From NCBI RefSeq assembly GCF_000368065.1, contig NZ_KB851203.1, forward strand, positions 62,001-126,000: 64,000 nucleotides of DNA, in the 5' to 3' direction. The translations under genes and the position numbers were made by a program. Positions 55,351 through 64,000 of the stretch are shown one piece after another. Positions within the stretch are counted from its first letter, which is position 1. Every line of letters begins with the position of its first letter. The notes under the pieces are model-generated. The model searched no databases and was not told the DNA's origin. It worked only from the letters and a program-made list of their open reading frames with translations. Source of the DNA: Acinetobacter seifertii. Its GTDB lineage: Bacteria > Pseudomonadota > Gammaproteobacteria > Pseudomonadales > Moraxellaceae.

Positions 55351-56694
55351 TTACGTCTCTACAATTCCTTCCAAATCTTCAAGCGTATAGTTCGGCATAT
55401 CAATAATATGAGTTTGAATACCGTCTTGCACATAATCATTTACATGAGGATATAGCCAGCGAGTAATCTGTTCAGCAACACTCGAGTGATACTGAATTTC
55501 AAAGTGATTTAAACCATAAAAAACGGCTTTATGTGAGTCTGGAACTTTAAGCTGAAAACGTGGATTTGGATGTTCACCCAGTGCGCTTTTCACACTCACC
55601 AAATAGTCGCCAATCACGGTAAGCGCTTTATTACGCACCTTTTCAAACTCGAGTGTTCCAGCCACTAAAAAGGTATTGATATGAGAAGGTAGAGGAGCTG
55701 GAGCACGGTTGTCATCCATCATGCCGATACGGGCATCCATATATTCCCAGTCATCGTCACGAACACTACCGTGGCGTAGGTCTAAAATGCCATTACTACG
55801 AATATTAACCAACTGACCAAGTAATCCGACAAATGGGAACGCCCCGAGTTTATCTTGTATAGCAAAGCCAAAGCGCTCAAGTACTGCACCATGGTGTGGG
55901 GAACCAATACAGACAAGGTTCTCGACCATATGAATCCATTGGTACATATTTTGTTTACCGTAAAACAGTGCGCTACGGGAAACCAGTCCACCCATACTAT
56001 GACCAATGATATCAATACTGGTAATTCTTGGATTACGTTGTACCAAATCTTCTAACAAGTTAGAGAAACTGCGGCCATTGGCTGAAATGCGGCGACCTGT
56101 GTTGTAGTTTAAATACAACATGGTGTTATGGTCACGCTGCGCGAGCAGACGTTCACCAATGCCGCCATAGTGTGCATTTGACCAAGTCAGATGGTTCATA
56201 CATAGACCATGAGCCAAAATCACGATACGGCCTGCAAGTTCACCTTGCTGGATTGCACCGTAGTGGTCGTATAGCACCATGGGTAAGGCAAGGGGACTAT
56301 GTTGTTTAAGTAAATAGTCTCCAAAAATACCATTTAAAATACCCACCAAAAAATGTTGGCTCGGGGTGAGTGGTTTTTCGTGAAGTGTGGGATATTTTTC
56401 AATTATGTGACGTAAACTTGGTGCTAAAAAGTGGCTACCATATTTTTGTAAAGCGCCATAAGAAAATTGATATAGCTTTTGCACAAATGGTCGTTTTTGA
56501 AAGTTTTTTGCATTTTGGGCGCTAATACCAAAAGCATTTTTTAATACTTCAATATTAATGACTTGTATTAATTCATGTACACCATTTAAGCTGGTGCTGA
56601 ACAGTTGAGCTAAACCTTCTAGTACGTCGGCCTGACTCGGTGGCGTACGATCCCATTTACAATAAGTTTCATGTAACGGTGTTAAGCTCGGCAT
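55351..56694 (-). CDS. Alpha/beta hydrolase (lipase-like)
   Basis: A 447-residue protein with no clear signal peptide. The nucleophile elbow GHSMGGLVSRSALFYG, preceded by VILAHGLCMNHLTW, and the following VCIGSPHHGAVLERF are typical of lipases and PGAP1-like hydrolases. A late histidine in KAVFYGLNHFEIQYH probably completes the triad. Substrate unknown. A decayed duplicate of the 3' 190 bases of this gene lies at 50309-50496, on the far side of the immunity island. Confidence 0.82.
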   Translation of the reverse strand: MPSLTPLHETYCKWDRTPPSQADVLEGLAQLFSTSLNGVHELIQVINIEVLKNAFGISAQNAKNFQKRPFVQKLYQFSYGALQKYGSHFLAPSLRHIIEKYPTLHEKPLTPSQHFLVGILNGIFGDYLLKQHSPLALPMVLYDHYGAIQQGELAGRIVILAHGLCMNHLTWSNAHYGGIGERLLAQRDHNTMLYLNYNTGRRISANGRSFSNLLEDLVQRNPRITSIDIIGHSMGGLVSRSALFYGKQNMYQWIHMVENLVCIGSPHHGAVLERFGFAIQDKLGAFPFVGLLGQLVNIRSNGILDLRHGSVRDDDWEYMDARIGMMDDNRAPAPLPSHINTFLVAGTLEFEKVRNKALTVIGDYLVSVKSALGEHPNPRFQLKVPDSHKAVFYGLNHFEIQYHSSVAEQITRWLYPHVNDYVQDGIQTHIIDMPNYTLEDLEGIVET

Positions 56695-56905
56695 ATCTTT
56701 TCCCCATTTACGTTATAACCGACGTTTTAAGCTGTACTTTTTATCAACGGCAGCTAACGTTTCCATCTTAGTAGTTTAAATAACACATGTTTTTAAAATA
56801 CTGATGAATGGTAAGTTGAATCGTTTTTCTTGTCTGACAATAGTGTTTTTATATACAAACTGAGAACAAAAATGTGAGTTTAATCTCAATTTAAGAGGGA
56901 AATAT

Positions 56906-57487
56906 ATGAATATTATCTACCTCCATGGCTTTAATAGCAGCTCTTCTTCGATTAAAGGGCTGAGCCTTAAGCAGTATTGTAGCGAATTGGGCATCAATGT
57001 GCATTTGCCAGATTTAAATAGATCTCCAGATCAGGTCGTAGCGCAAGTTTCAGAGCTAATCGAGTCTTTACAAGATGTGGCGGTAGTCGGCAGTAGCCTT
57101 GGCGGGTTTTTTGCGACATATTTTGTCGCGAAATATAATATTCCTGCTGTACTGATTAACCCTGCTATGCAACCATGGAAGTTGTTTGATAAGTTATTTC
57201 AAGTTGAAAGCATGCCTTATAAGGTGAATGATCAATGGTCAATTGATCATGTTCAGTTACGACAGTTAGAACAACTGGAACTGAAACAACCTGAAAATGC
57301 CGACAAAATACTCGTCTTACTGCAACAAGGCGACGAAATTTTGGATTATCGTCAAGCACAACGCTATTATAGTGCTGCAACACCATCCTCATTGATTTTG
57401 ACGGATGCTCATGGCAATCATGCCATGGAAGATTTTGAAGAAAAATTACCCTTAGTGATCGAATTCTTTGCGCACACCATCAAATAA
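56906..57487 (+). CDS. YqiA-type esterase
   Basis: A 193-residue alpha/beta hydrolase with N-terminal IIYLHGFNSSSSSIKG, nucleophile elbow VVGSSLGGFFATYF near 80, and the end DAHGNHAMEDFE carrying Asp/His. This is the YqiA family, encoded immediately before parE in many gammaproteobacteria, as here (14 bases). The enzyme is an esterase of unknown physiological substrate; the proximity to parE may be only organisational. Confidence 0.85.
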   Translation: MNIIYLHGFNSSSSSIKGLSLKQYCSELGINVHLPDLNRSPDQVVAQVSELIESLQDVAVVGSSLGGFFATYFVAKYNIPAVLINPAMQPWKLFDKLFQVESMPYKVNDQWSIDHVQLRQLEQLELKQPENADKILVLLQQGDEILDYRQAQRYYSAATPSSLILTDAHGNHAMEDFEEKLPLVIEFFAHTIK

Positions 57488-57501
57488 GGAAAACGTACAA
57501 C

Positions 57502-59385
57502 GTGACACAATATACGGCTCAATCGCTTGAAGTCCTTTCTGGGTTAGACCCTGTTCGTCGTCGTCCGGGAATGTATACCGATACGACTCGACCTAACCAT
57601 TTAGCCCAAGAAGTTATTGATAATGCTGTCGATGAAGCATTAGCTGGTCATGCCGACAAAATCTGTGTCACGGTTTATAAAGATGGTTCATTGTCGGTTG
57701 AAGATAATGGCCGTGGTATGCCAGTCGATATTCACCCTGAATATGGCCAAAGTGGTATTGAAATCATTCTGACCAAGCTCCACGCAGGTGGTAAATTCAG
57801 TACCGATAACTACCAGTTTTCAGGTGGTTTGCATGGTGTGGGGATTTCGGTTGTAAACGCTTTATCTACACGTGTTGAGGTGGAGGTTCAGCGTCAGGGT
57901 AACCTATACCAGATGGCTTTTGAGCAAGGTGAACCTGTTGCGCCTTTAGCAGTGCTAGAAGGCAAAGCACCAAAACGCGCGACTGGTACAACGGTACATT
58001 TCTGGCCTGAAGCTAAATATTTTGATAGTCCAAAATTTGCGTTAAAAGCACTCAAACATAATTTAAAAGCGAAAGCTGTATTAGCAGCTGGTTTAAAAAT
58101 TATTTATATCGATCAAATTAATGATGAAAAAATCGAATGGCAATTTGAAAATGGCCTCGTCGATTATTTGATGGATGAATTACAAGACCGCGAAATTTTG
58201 CCAAACCCTGCATTTGTAAGTAGTGGACAAGCAGACCGCGCAGCCTGTGAATTTGCGATTTGCTGGAATGTAGAAGGCGGTGAGCAGGTTCAAGAAAGTT
58301 ACGTCAACTTGATTCCGACAGCACAAGGCGGTACGCATGTGAACGGTTTACGTTCAGGCGTGACCGAGGCGTTACGTGAGTTCTGTGAATTGCGTAACTT
58401 GTTACCGCGTAATCTTAAACTTTCGGCAGAAGATGTTTGGGATGGCGTGAACTATATCTTGTCGCTCAAGTTTCAAGAGCCACAATTCTCAGGTCAAACT
58501 AAAGAGCGTCTTTCGAGTCGTGAAGCATCAAATATTGTTTTAAATATTGCTAAAGATGCATTTGCTCTCTGGCTCAACCAACATGCTGAAATTGCTATGC
58601 AACTGGCGGAAATGGCGATTTCTAAAGCAGGTCGTCGTTTAAAAGCAGCCAAGAAAGTCGAGCGTAAAAAGATTGTTTCAGGCCCAGCTTTACCGGGTAA
58701 ATTGGCAGACTGTGTTGGCCAAACTCGTGAAGAAAGTGAGTTATTCATTGTCGAAGGTGACTCTGCGGGCGGTAGTGCCAAGCAAGCGCGTGATAAAAAC
58801 TTTCAGGCCATCATGCCAATTCGTGGAAAAATCCTAAATACATGGGAGGTTTCTTCAGATGAAGTACTCGCTTCTCAAGAAGTTCACGACATTGCGATTG
58901 CGATTGGTGTAGATCCGGGTAGTGATGATTTGTCAGAACTACGCTATGGCAAAATCTGTATTTTGGCCGATGCCGACTCGGACGGTTTACACATTGCGAC
59001 TTTGCTTTGTGCTTTATTTGTTAAGCACTTTCCTGCATTGGTGGAAGAAGGTCATTTATTTGTAGCAATGCCACCACTGTTCCGTATCGATATTGGTAAA
59101 GATGTCCATTACGCACTCGATGATGATGAACTTGAAACCATTTTGAAAAATGTCAAAGGCAATAAGAATCCTCAAATTACTCGATTCAAGGGACTGGGTG
59201 AGATGAACGCGATTCAGCTTCGCGAAACAACCATGGACCCTAACACTCGTCGTTTAGTACAACTTGATCTGGATGATGCACATTTAACAGCTGGTTTACT
59301 CGATAAGTTGCTTGCGAAAAAACGTTCTGCAGATCGTAAGCAATGGCTTGAGCAGAAGGGTAACTTAGCCGATATCACTGTTTAA
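57502..59385 (+). CDS. parE: DNA topoisomerase IV subunit B
   Basis: The ATPase half of topoisomerase IV. The 627-residue protein has the GHKL ATPase segments (DNAVDEALAGHADK, VEDNGRGMPVDIHPEYG, GGLHGVGISVVNALS), the Toprim domain with VEGDSAGGSAKQARDKNFQAI and ADADSDGLHI, and the C-terminal RFKGLGEMNA. Start is a GTG with AAGGA upstream. parC is not in this window. A terminator follows at 59395. Confidence 0.97.
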   Translation: MTQYTAQSLEVLSGLDPVRRRPGMYTDTTRPNHLAQEVIDNAVDEALAGHADKICVTVYKDGSLSVEDNGRGMPVDIHPEYGQSGIEIILTKLHAGGKFSTDNYQFSGGLHGVGISVVNALSTRVEVEVQRQGNLYQMAFEQGEPVAPLAVLEGKAPKRATGTTVHFWPEAKYFDSPKFALKALKHNLKAKAVLAAGLKIIYIDQINDEKIEWQFENGLVDYLMDELQDREILPNPAFVSSGQADRAACEFAICWNVEGGEQVQESYVNLIPTAQGGTHVNGLRSGVTEALREFCELRNLLPRNLKLSAEDVWDGVNYILSLKFQEPQFSGQTKERLSSREASNIVLNIAKDAFALWLNQHAEIAMQLAEMAISKAGRRLKAAKKVERKKIVSGPALPGKLADCVGQTREESELFIVEGDSAGGSAKQARDKNFQAIMPIRGKILNTWEVSSDEVLASQEVHDIAIAIGVDPGSDDLSELRYGKICILADADSDGLHIATLLCALFVKHFPALVEEGHLFVAMPPLFRIDIGKDVHYALDDDELETILKNVKGNKNPQITRFKGLGEMNAIQLRETTMDPNTRRLVQLDLDDAHLTAGLLDKLLAKKRSADRKQWLEQKGNLADITV

Positions 59386-59394
59386 AATAAAATT

Positions 59395-59430
59395 AAAAAA
59401 TCCCCGCTCAATAGGCGGGGATTTTTATTT
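59395..59430. terminator. Terminator of parE
   Basis: AAAAATCCCCGC / GCGGGGATTTTT with a short loop (TCAATAG), 10 bases after parE, also with A tract on the other side so it may serve both convergent transcripts. Confidence 0.9.
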
Positions 59431-59501
59431 TAGCGACAGATAATTCGATGTATTTATATAATTAATTTAAAACAGACAAGTCTGTATAAATCACTCTTTA
59501 T

Positions 59502-60005
59502 TTAAAACCTAATTTCTATAGATTGTGGAAACTGAAAAACATCACAATTTGCTCCACTTCCGATGCGATCTACTACTGCAAAATCACTGGGTGCCTCAAA
59601 GGTAAGCAACGGATGATGCCATGTGCCTGCCCGATAATTGATACTTTGTTTTCCATTTGAAACGAAAGCACAGAGCTTTGAAATATCGGGAGTGTTTTCA
59701 TCTAAAGCTGGCGCGACAATAATTAAAAACTTTTGTTGCTGTAATGGAATAAATGCCTGAGAGCCTTTCGGATGACGCTCTAGCATTGAGATTTCCAGAG
59801 GTAATACACTGGTCTTAATATTACGGAAAATACTAATTCCTGCCTTTGCTTCACCTTCAATTTCGGTTTCAACGAGCGCATGGTAGCGCTCGGTGTGGGC
59901 ATCATTAATATGAAAAAAATCATGCCCGTCGCAACAAATGACTTCTCCGAAGGGTTGAAAGTTTTCAATAGTTAAGGGCTGAATTTGAACAGTATTCATG
60001 ATCAT
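59502..60005 (-). CDS. allA: Ureidoglycolate lyase
   Basis: Cleaves ureidoglycolate to glyoxylate and urea, following allantoicase. The 167-residue cupin-like protein shows the AllA pattern: IENFQPFGEVI, ISIFRNIKTSVLPLEISMLERHPKGSQAFIPL, and the end INYRAGTWHHPLLTFEAPSDFAVVDR with the substrate-binding segment GTWHHPL. Its ATG overlaps the allantoicase stop (ATGA), showing coupled translation. Confidence 0.92.
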   Translation of the reverse strand: MIMNTVQIQPLTIENFQPFGEVICCDGHDFFHINDAHTERYHALVETEIEGEAKAGISIFRNIKTSVLPLEISMLERHPKGSQAFIPLQQQKFLIIVAPALDENTPDISKLCAFVSNGKQSINYRAGTWHHPLLTFEAPSDFAVVDRIGSGANCDVFQFPQSIEIRF

Positions 60006-61012
60006 GATTTAGCAATTTTCCCCCATAAACGAACACGGCTAATACCACCGTCTGGAATCATGTTAATGCGAATATGAGAGATCTTTTCATGCTGTAAAAT
60101 CTCATTCACATATTCATGAATATGGTCCATTTGCATTGGTTGAGCTTCAAGTAAATAAGACCAGAACATACTTTGTGGAATTAACTGTGCATCGGTTGCA
60201 TTTTCAAGGTAAACCGCTTGTATAGATACTTGGGCAGGGAAGTTCCCTTTAAAATGAGCCGTATCAATTTCGAGCTTTTCAATTTTTCCGCTTTTACCCA
60301 ACGCAAGAATACACCAGTCATAACCCGGTGCGCGGCGGCGTTTGGTTTCCCAACCATCGCCCATGTTGATACCACGACCAGGGTTAATCAAATTACGTGG
60401 GTGTCCAAAGTGCGCATCGCTATAAGCAACTACGCGACCACCATTTTCAAGTGCTAATAAATCAAGCGTTTGCTCACTATCAGTCACCTGAATATGAACA
60501 TCTCCATAAACACGCAAACGAGCAACACCGCCATCTGGGAAAATATTGAGGCGTATATGGGTAAAAATTGCATCATTATTGACCATAAAAATATGATGTT
60601 GACTTGGCCCTAGCTCAGTATTTTCTAGAACATTCTCCCATTTTGCACCTGTTAGGTCTCCATTTGGTGCATAACACGCTTCTAATGAGGCAGATGCTGG
60701 ATAGTTTCCTGTAAAAAAGCTGGTGTCGATATCAAGTGCGGTGATTTTTCCACTCACTCCTAGCTTCACAATACACCAGTCATATCCCGCGTGACGCTTA
60801 CGACGCGTTTCCCAACCGTCCATCCATTTACCGTTGTCATCAAATTTATCTTCAACAAAAATAGGTGCTTCAAATTGCAGCATACGCTTTGCTTCTGCAA
60901 AGAAATCATCCGAACACTCAATGACTTGTGCACCAATTCGGACATCTGCCAAATTGGTTTTTGTGTTCAAAATTTCAGGAAGTTCAAAAGCTGGAGCGTG
61001 TAAAGTTGCCAT
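60002..61012 (-). CDS. alc: Allantoicase
   Basis: Hydrolyses allantoate to ureidoglycolate and urea. The 336-residue protein is built of two repeated jelly-roll halves: GWETRRKRHAGYDWCIVKLG with SGKITALDIDTSFFTGNYPAS in the first, and GWETKRRRAPGYDWCILALG with SGKIEKLEIDTAHFKGNFPAQ in the second. The ATG at 61012 matches the family start; the one at 61054 adds an odd 14 residues. allA follows with overlap. A divergent hpxO-like gene starts 200 bases away. Confidence 0.94.
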   Translation of the reverse strand: MATLHAPAFELPEILNTKTNLADVRIGAQVIECSDDFFAEAKRMLQFEAPIFVEDKFDDNGKWMDGWETRRKRHAGYDWCIVKLGVSGKITALDIDTSFFTGNYPASASLEACYAPNGDLTGAKWENVLENTELGPSQHHIFMVNNDAIFTHIRLNIFPDGGVARLRVYGDVHIQVTDSEQTLDLLALENGGRVVAYSDAHFGHPRNLINPGRGINMGDGWETKRRRAPGYDWCILALGKSGKIEKLEIDTAHFKGNFPAQVSIQAVYLENATDAQLIPQSMFWSYLLEAQPMQMDHIHEYVNEILQHEKISHIRINMIPDGGISRVRLWGKIAKS

Positions 61013-61211
61013 AATGGGGTATCCGTATTTCTTGTTAAAAACATGATTTTTCATTTAAAACTATCAACATACAGAGCACGTTGAGACGAGTTTTATACTT
61101 AAATATATAAGCATGGGGCATGCCAGTTTTGTGGAAAAGCTAAATAAATTTTGAACGATGGCATGTTTTTAGCATAAGCACCCTATAGGTGAATATCTAT
61201 AGGAGAGTGTT

Positions 61212-62369
61212 ATGAATGTGGTGATTATTGGTGCGGGAATGGGAGGTCTAACCACAGGCATTGCATTAAAAAAATTTGGTCACCAAGTTCGTATTTTTGA
61301 GCAAACTGAAAAGATTCTTCCAGTCGGCGCTGCTATTTCGTTGTGGTCAAATGGTGTGAAATGTCTGAACTATCTCGGATTAACTGACAAAATCGCCAAA
61401 CTTGGCGGACAAATGGACGACTTGGCCTATGTCGATGGATTAACTGGAGATGTGATGACACAATTCAGTTTACTGCCTTTAATTGAAGAAGTAGGACAGC
61501 GCCCATATCCAGTTGCACGGGCCGATTTACAAAATATGTTAATGGATGAGTTTGGCCGAGACCAGATTTATCTAGGCAAAAAAATGGTTAGCCTTGAAGA
61601 CAAGACCGATTATGTCGAAGTACATTTTGCAGATGGCAGTTCAACACAAGCTGACTTATTGATTGGGGCGGATGGTACTCATTCAATGACTCGTGCCTAT
61701 GTGTTGGGTCAGCAAGTACAGCGCCGTTATGCTGGTTATGTAAACTGGAATGGTTTAGTTGAGATTTCTGAAGATTTAGCGCCAGCTCAGCAATGGACGA
61801 CTTATGTCGGAGAAGGTAAGCGTGCATCACTTATGCCAGTTGCAGATGGTAAGTTTTACTTCTTTTTAGATGTGCCTTTGCCAGCAGGCTTAGAAAATAA
61901 TCGAGATGAATATAAAAAACTTTTAAAACAATATTTTGCTGATTGGTGCCAACCTGTACAGCAACTCATTGAGCGCTTAGACCCACAAAAGACCAATCGG
62001 GTAGAAATCCATGATATTGAACCGTTTGCCCAATTTTATAAGGGTCGCGTGGTGATCTTAGGCGATGCTGCACACAGCACCACACCTGATATTGGACAAG
62101 GTGGCTGCCAAGCCATGGAAGATGCGATTTATTTAGCGCGTTCTTTGCAAATAAATACTTTGGGTCTAGAGGACGCTTTACGTCGTTATCAAAACAAGCG
62201 TAATGAACGGGCCAATGAGTTGGTTCTTCGTGCCCGTAAACGTTGTGATGTAACCCATATGAAAGATGAAACTGTGACCCAAGCTTGGTATGCAGAATTA
62301 CGCCGTGAACAAGGCGGACATATTATGCAGGGGATTATTAGTAATATTGTGGGTAATCCACTCGACTAA
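61212..62369 (+). CDS. hpxO: FAD-dependent urate hydroxylase (HpxO-like)
   Basis: Oxidises urate to 5-hydroxyisourate using NADH. The 385-residue flavoprotein has the FAD dinucleotide motif [16 protein letters not shown] at the start, [10 protein letters not shown] near 160, and the second FAD motif [25 protein letters not shown] near 280. Similar flavin monooxygenases act on other aromatics, so urate is assigned from neighbours, which degrade allantoate and ureidoglycolate. A ribosome site (GGAG) precedes the ATG. HIU hydrolase and OHCU decarboxylase genes are not visible here. Confidence 0.82.
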   Translation: MNVVIIGAGMGGLTTGIALKKFGHQVRIFEQTEKILPVGAAISLWSNGVKCLNYLGLTDKIAKLGGQMDDLAYVDGLTGDVMTQFSLLPLIEEVGQRPYPVARADLQNMLMDEFGRDQIYLGKKMVSLEDKTDYVEVHFADGSSTQADLLIGADGTHSMTRAYVLGQQVQRRYAGYVNWNGLVEISEDLAPAQQWTTYVGEGKRASLMPVADGKFYFFLDVPLPAGLENNRDEYKKLLKQYFADWCQPVQQLIERLDPQKTNRVEIHDIEPFAQFYKGRVVILGDAAHSTTPDIGQGGCQAMEDAIYLARSLQINTLGLEDALRRYQNKRNERANELVLRARKRCDVTHMKDETVTQAWYAELRREQGGHIMQGIISNIVGNPLD

Positions 62370-62374
62370 AACAA

Positions 62375-62405
62375 AAACAGCAAGGATTTTTTCCTTGCTG
62401 TTTTA
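62375..62405. terminator. Terminator between hpxO and tsx-like gene
   Basis: AAAACAGCAAGGA / TCCTTGCTGTTTT with a TTTT loop, between convergent genes; flanking A and T tracts allow both directions. Confidence 0.87.
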
Positions 62406-62423
62406 AGCTTCTAAATAAAAATT

Positions 62424-63149
62424 TTAGAAGTGGTATTTAACCAAAGCACTCACGTTATTTTCATCTCGGCCTTGTAGACCAAATTTATTATTCCATACAG
62501 AGTGTTCAATACCGAGGTATAGACGTGTGTCAGGAGAAATGTGTTTACCTACATTCCATTTCCACTGAGTTGTCCAGTTTAACTCGCTGGCATGGTCACC
62601 TTCAGCAGTTGACCAATCTAGGAAGCCATCAACCAAGAATTCTTCCGATGCAATGTTAAATGGAATACCATAAACGAAAGTCATTTGATAATCGTCGTCA
62701 GTTTTCTCATTATTTGCACGGTAGAAGTTTAAATTCGCATATTTAAAATATGGAATATCTAAATCAACAGCAAAACCATATAAGAAGTTATCAAAGTTAT
62801 TGCCGTTTTCGCTGTTACTTTCCCAAGTGGTACTAATGAGCACATCTTTAATTGGGCCATAAGCCAATTTTTTGCCAGATACTTCGCCCAAGCTTAAACG
62901 TGGTGATAACTCAAAATATGTACTTTTATGATCGTCTTCACCGCGCATACGGTCCATGAAGAAAAACACATCAGCATATTTAACTTTTGCAGCATATTCC
63001 AAAGTAATCGTAGTTTCTTTGTTGTCTACAACTTCATAGTTTTCACCATAAAGTCCAGTCACACTAAAATCTTGCCAAATTGGTTTTGCCTGAACCATGG
63101 CAGTTGCAGATAACAAGGCACAAGTCGCCGCAAGTTGCTTTAATTGCAT
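62424..63149 (-). CDS. Tsx-family outer-membrane nucleoside channel
   Basis: A 241-residue protein with a signal peptide (about 1-21, ending VQAK) and a beta-barrel pattern of alternating strands ending in the outer-membrane signature phenylalanine (VKYHF). Segments such as WQDFSVTGLYGENYEV and NFDNFLYGFAVDLDIPYFKY fit the Tsx nucleoside-specific channel family. In this cluster it would admit purines or nucleosides. It is preceded by a terminator of the permease gene, so it is transcribed on its own. Confidence 0.78.
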   Translation of the reverse strand: MQLKQLAATCALLSATAMVQAKPIWQDFSVTGLYGENYEVVDNKETTITLEYAAKVKYADVFFFMDRMRGEDDHKSTYFELSPRLSLGEVSGKKLAYGPIKDVLISTTWESNSENGNNFDNFLYGFAVDLDIPYFKYANLNFYRANNEKTDDDYQMTFVYGIPFNIASEEFLVDGFLDWSTAEGDHASELNWTTQWKWNVGKHISPDTRLYLGIEHSVWNNKFGLQGRDENNVSALVKYHF

Positions 63150-63231
63150 TTAAATGATCTCCCCCCAAATAAAGCACGCTAAGGATACAGGGTCTTAAGC
63201 AAAAATGAAGCCAAATTTGATCAACGGTTAA

Positions 63232-63256
63232 AAAAAGGCCCACCGAAGTGGGGCGC
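63232..63256 (-). terminator. Terminator of the permease gene
   Basis: On the minus strand GGCGC(C)CCAC / GTGGGCC around TTCG, followed by seven T residues, 15 bases after the permease stop. Confidence 0.85.
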
Positions 63257-63270
63257 TAAAAACCAATCTA

Positions 63271-64000
63271 TTAATGTGTATTTCTAGTATTTATGGTTTG
63301 GCTCAAATGAGGGGTCGATGAGCTACGAAATGAAGGCAAATGATTAAATAATAAATTCAATAAGATAGCAAAGATATAAGTCGAACTAATACCCGAATGA
63401 AACAAAGTTTGTACCCAAACTGGAAAATGTGCATAAAACTCATGGTTAATAATTGGGATCATTCCTGCCGATAAAGCAGTCGCGACAATGATCAAATTTT
63501 TCTGATCGTTATAATTTATTTTTGCTAAAGTGCGAATTCCACTCGCTGCAACTGACCCAAATAAGACCAGTCCTGCACCACCAAGTACAGGCATAGGAAT
63601 TGCTGCAATTAGACGTCCCATAACAGGTAATAGTCCCAAAATAATGAGAATGACACCACCCGCTGCTACAACAAACCGGCTTTTGATGCCTGTAATCGCA
63701 ACCAACCCAACATTTTGGGCAAAAGCACTTTGCATGAATGAACCAAAGATCGGTGCCATAGCACTTGAGAACATATCTGCACGAACGCCATTTGCTATAC
63801 GTTTTGAATCGACTTCAGTTCCTACAATGTCTCCGACAGCAATAATATCGGCTGTAGTTTCCGTCATAATTACCAAGGTGACGATGAGCATTGATAAAAT
63901 GGCACTCAGTTCAAAGGTAGGCAAACCAAATGCAAAGAAATGTGGAAATTGTAGCCATGCACCTGAGCTGACCTGACTAAAGTCACCGAAGCCCATAAAG
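63271..64000 (-). CDS. NCS2-family purine permease, C-terminal part (runs off the window)
   Basis: About 242 C-terminal residues of a nucleobase:cation symporter-2. Family motifs are visible: ETTADIIAVGDIVG, the NCS2 signature QNVGLVAITGIKSRFVVAAGG, and GGAGLVLFGSVAASGIRTL. These fit a xanthine or urate permease (XanQ/UacT type) more than UraA, in keeping with the neighbouring urate-catabolic genes. The start lies beyond 64000. Confidence 0.85.
   Translation of the reverse strand, partial: FMGFGDFSQVSSGAWLQFPHFFAFGLPTFELSAILSMLIVTLVIMTETTADIIAVGDIVGTEVDSKRIANGVRADMFSSAMAPIFGSFMQSAFAQNVGLVAITGIKSRFVVAAGGVILIILGLLPVMGRLIAAIPMPVLGGAGLVLFGSVAASGIRTLAKINYNDQKNLIIVATALSAGMIPIINHEFYAHFPVWVQTLFHSGISSTYIFAILLNLLFNHLPSFRSSSTPHLSQTINTRNTH

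Overview
The window looks like a chromosomal segment of an Acinetobacter species, most likely the A. baumannii-calcoaceticus group. The base composition is moderately AT-rich, and the gene order (ribBA-ribH-nusB-thiL-pgpA-glmU-glmS, yqiA-like-parE, phoB-phoR, serB, gshA-dsbB) is gammaproteobacterial. The protein sequences resemble Moraxellaceae homologues. This is recognition from memory; no database search was run.

Layout. 1-3.7 kb: end of a histidine utilisation operon (amino-acid permease, hutI, hutG). 3.9-7.3 kb: a secreted DUF885 protein, a HAD phosphatase and murI. 7.3-8.16 kb: a decayed junction with a LysE-exporter relic and an orphan GNAT acetyltransferase. 8.16-17.31 kb: a Tn7-family transposon in the classical attTn7 site, 25 bp downstream of the glmS stop codon. 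Both ends are visible, with three spaced TnsB-type repeats on the left and four abutting ones on the right. tnsA, tnsB and tnsC are intact with catalytic residues at Tn7 numbering. tnsD is absent and tnsE has lost its N-terminal part. The cargo is a small regulator, a bifunctional two-domain adenine methyltransferase of M.FokI size, and a short protein resembling a detached FokI-type recognition domain. 17.3-24.1 kb: a compact minus-strand housekeeping run from ribBA to glmS. 24.3-47.1 kb: core genes (serB, dtd, pncB, psd, phoBR, a TetR/SDR pair, MATE pump, aminotransferase, gshA, dsbB and others).

47.2-55.3 kb is the accessory hot spot. It holds a type VI secretion spike gene (vgrG) cut after its OB-fold by a 3' fragment of an IS3-family element, and an M23 peptidase effector probably missing its 5' end. 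These are followed by a lipoprotein and then a very AT-rich run of exported small proteins and broken relatives, all on the plus strand. I read this as an island of orphan T6SS immunity genes. A degenerate copy of the 3' end of the neighbouring hydrolase gene (intact at 55351-56694) lies at about 50310-50495, inside the island, and records how the island grew.

55.3-64 kb: alpha/beta hydrolases, parE, and a urate/allantoin catabolism cluster (allA, allantoicase, hpxO-like urate hydroxylase, Tsx-like porin, NCS2 permease running off the right edge).

The two regions most deserving attention are the Tn7-like element, with its lost targeting genes and FokI-like methyltransferase cargo, and the candidate immunity island downstream of the truncated vgrG.
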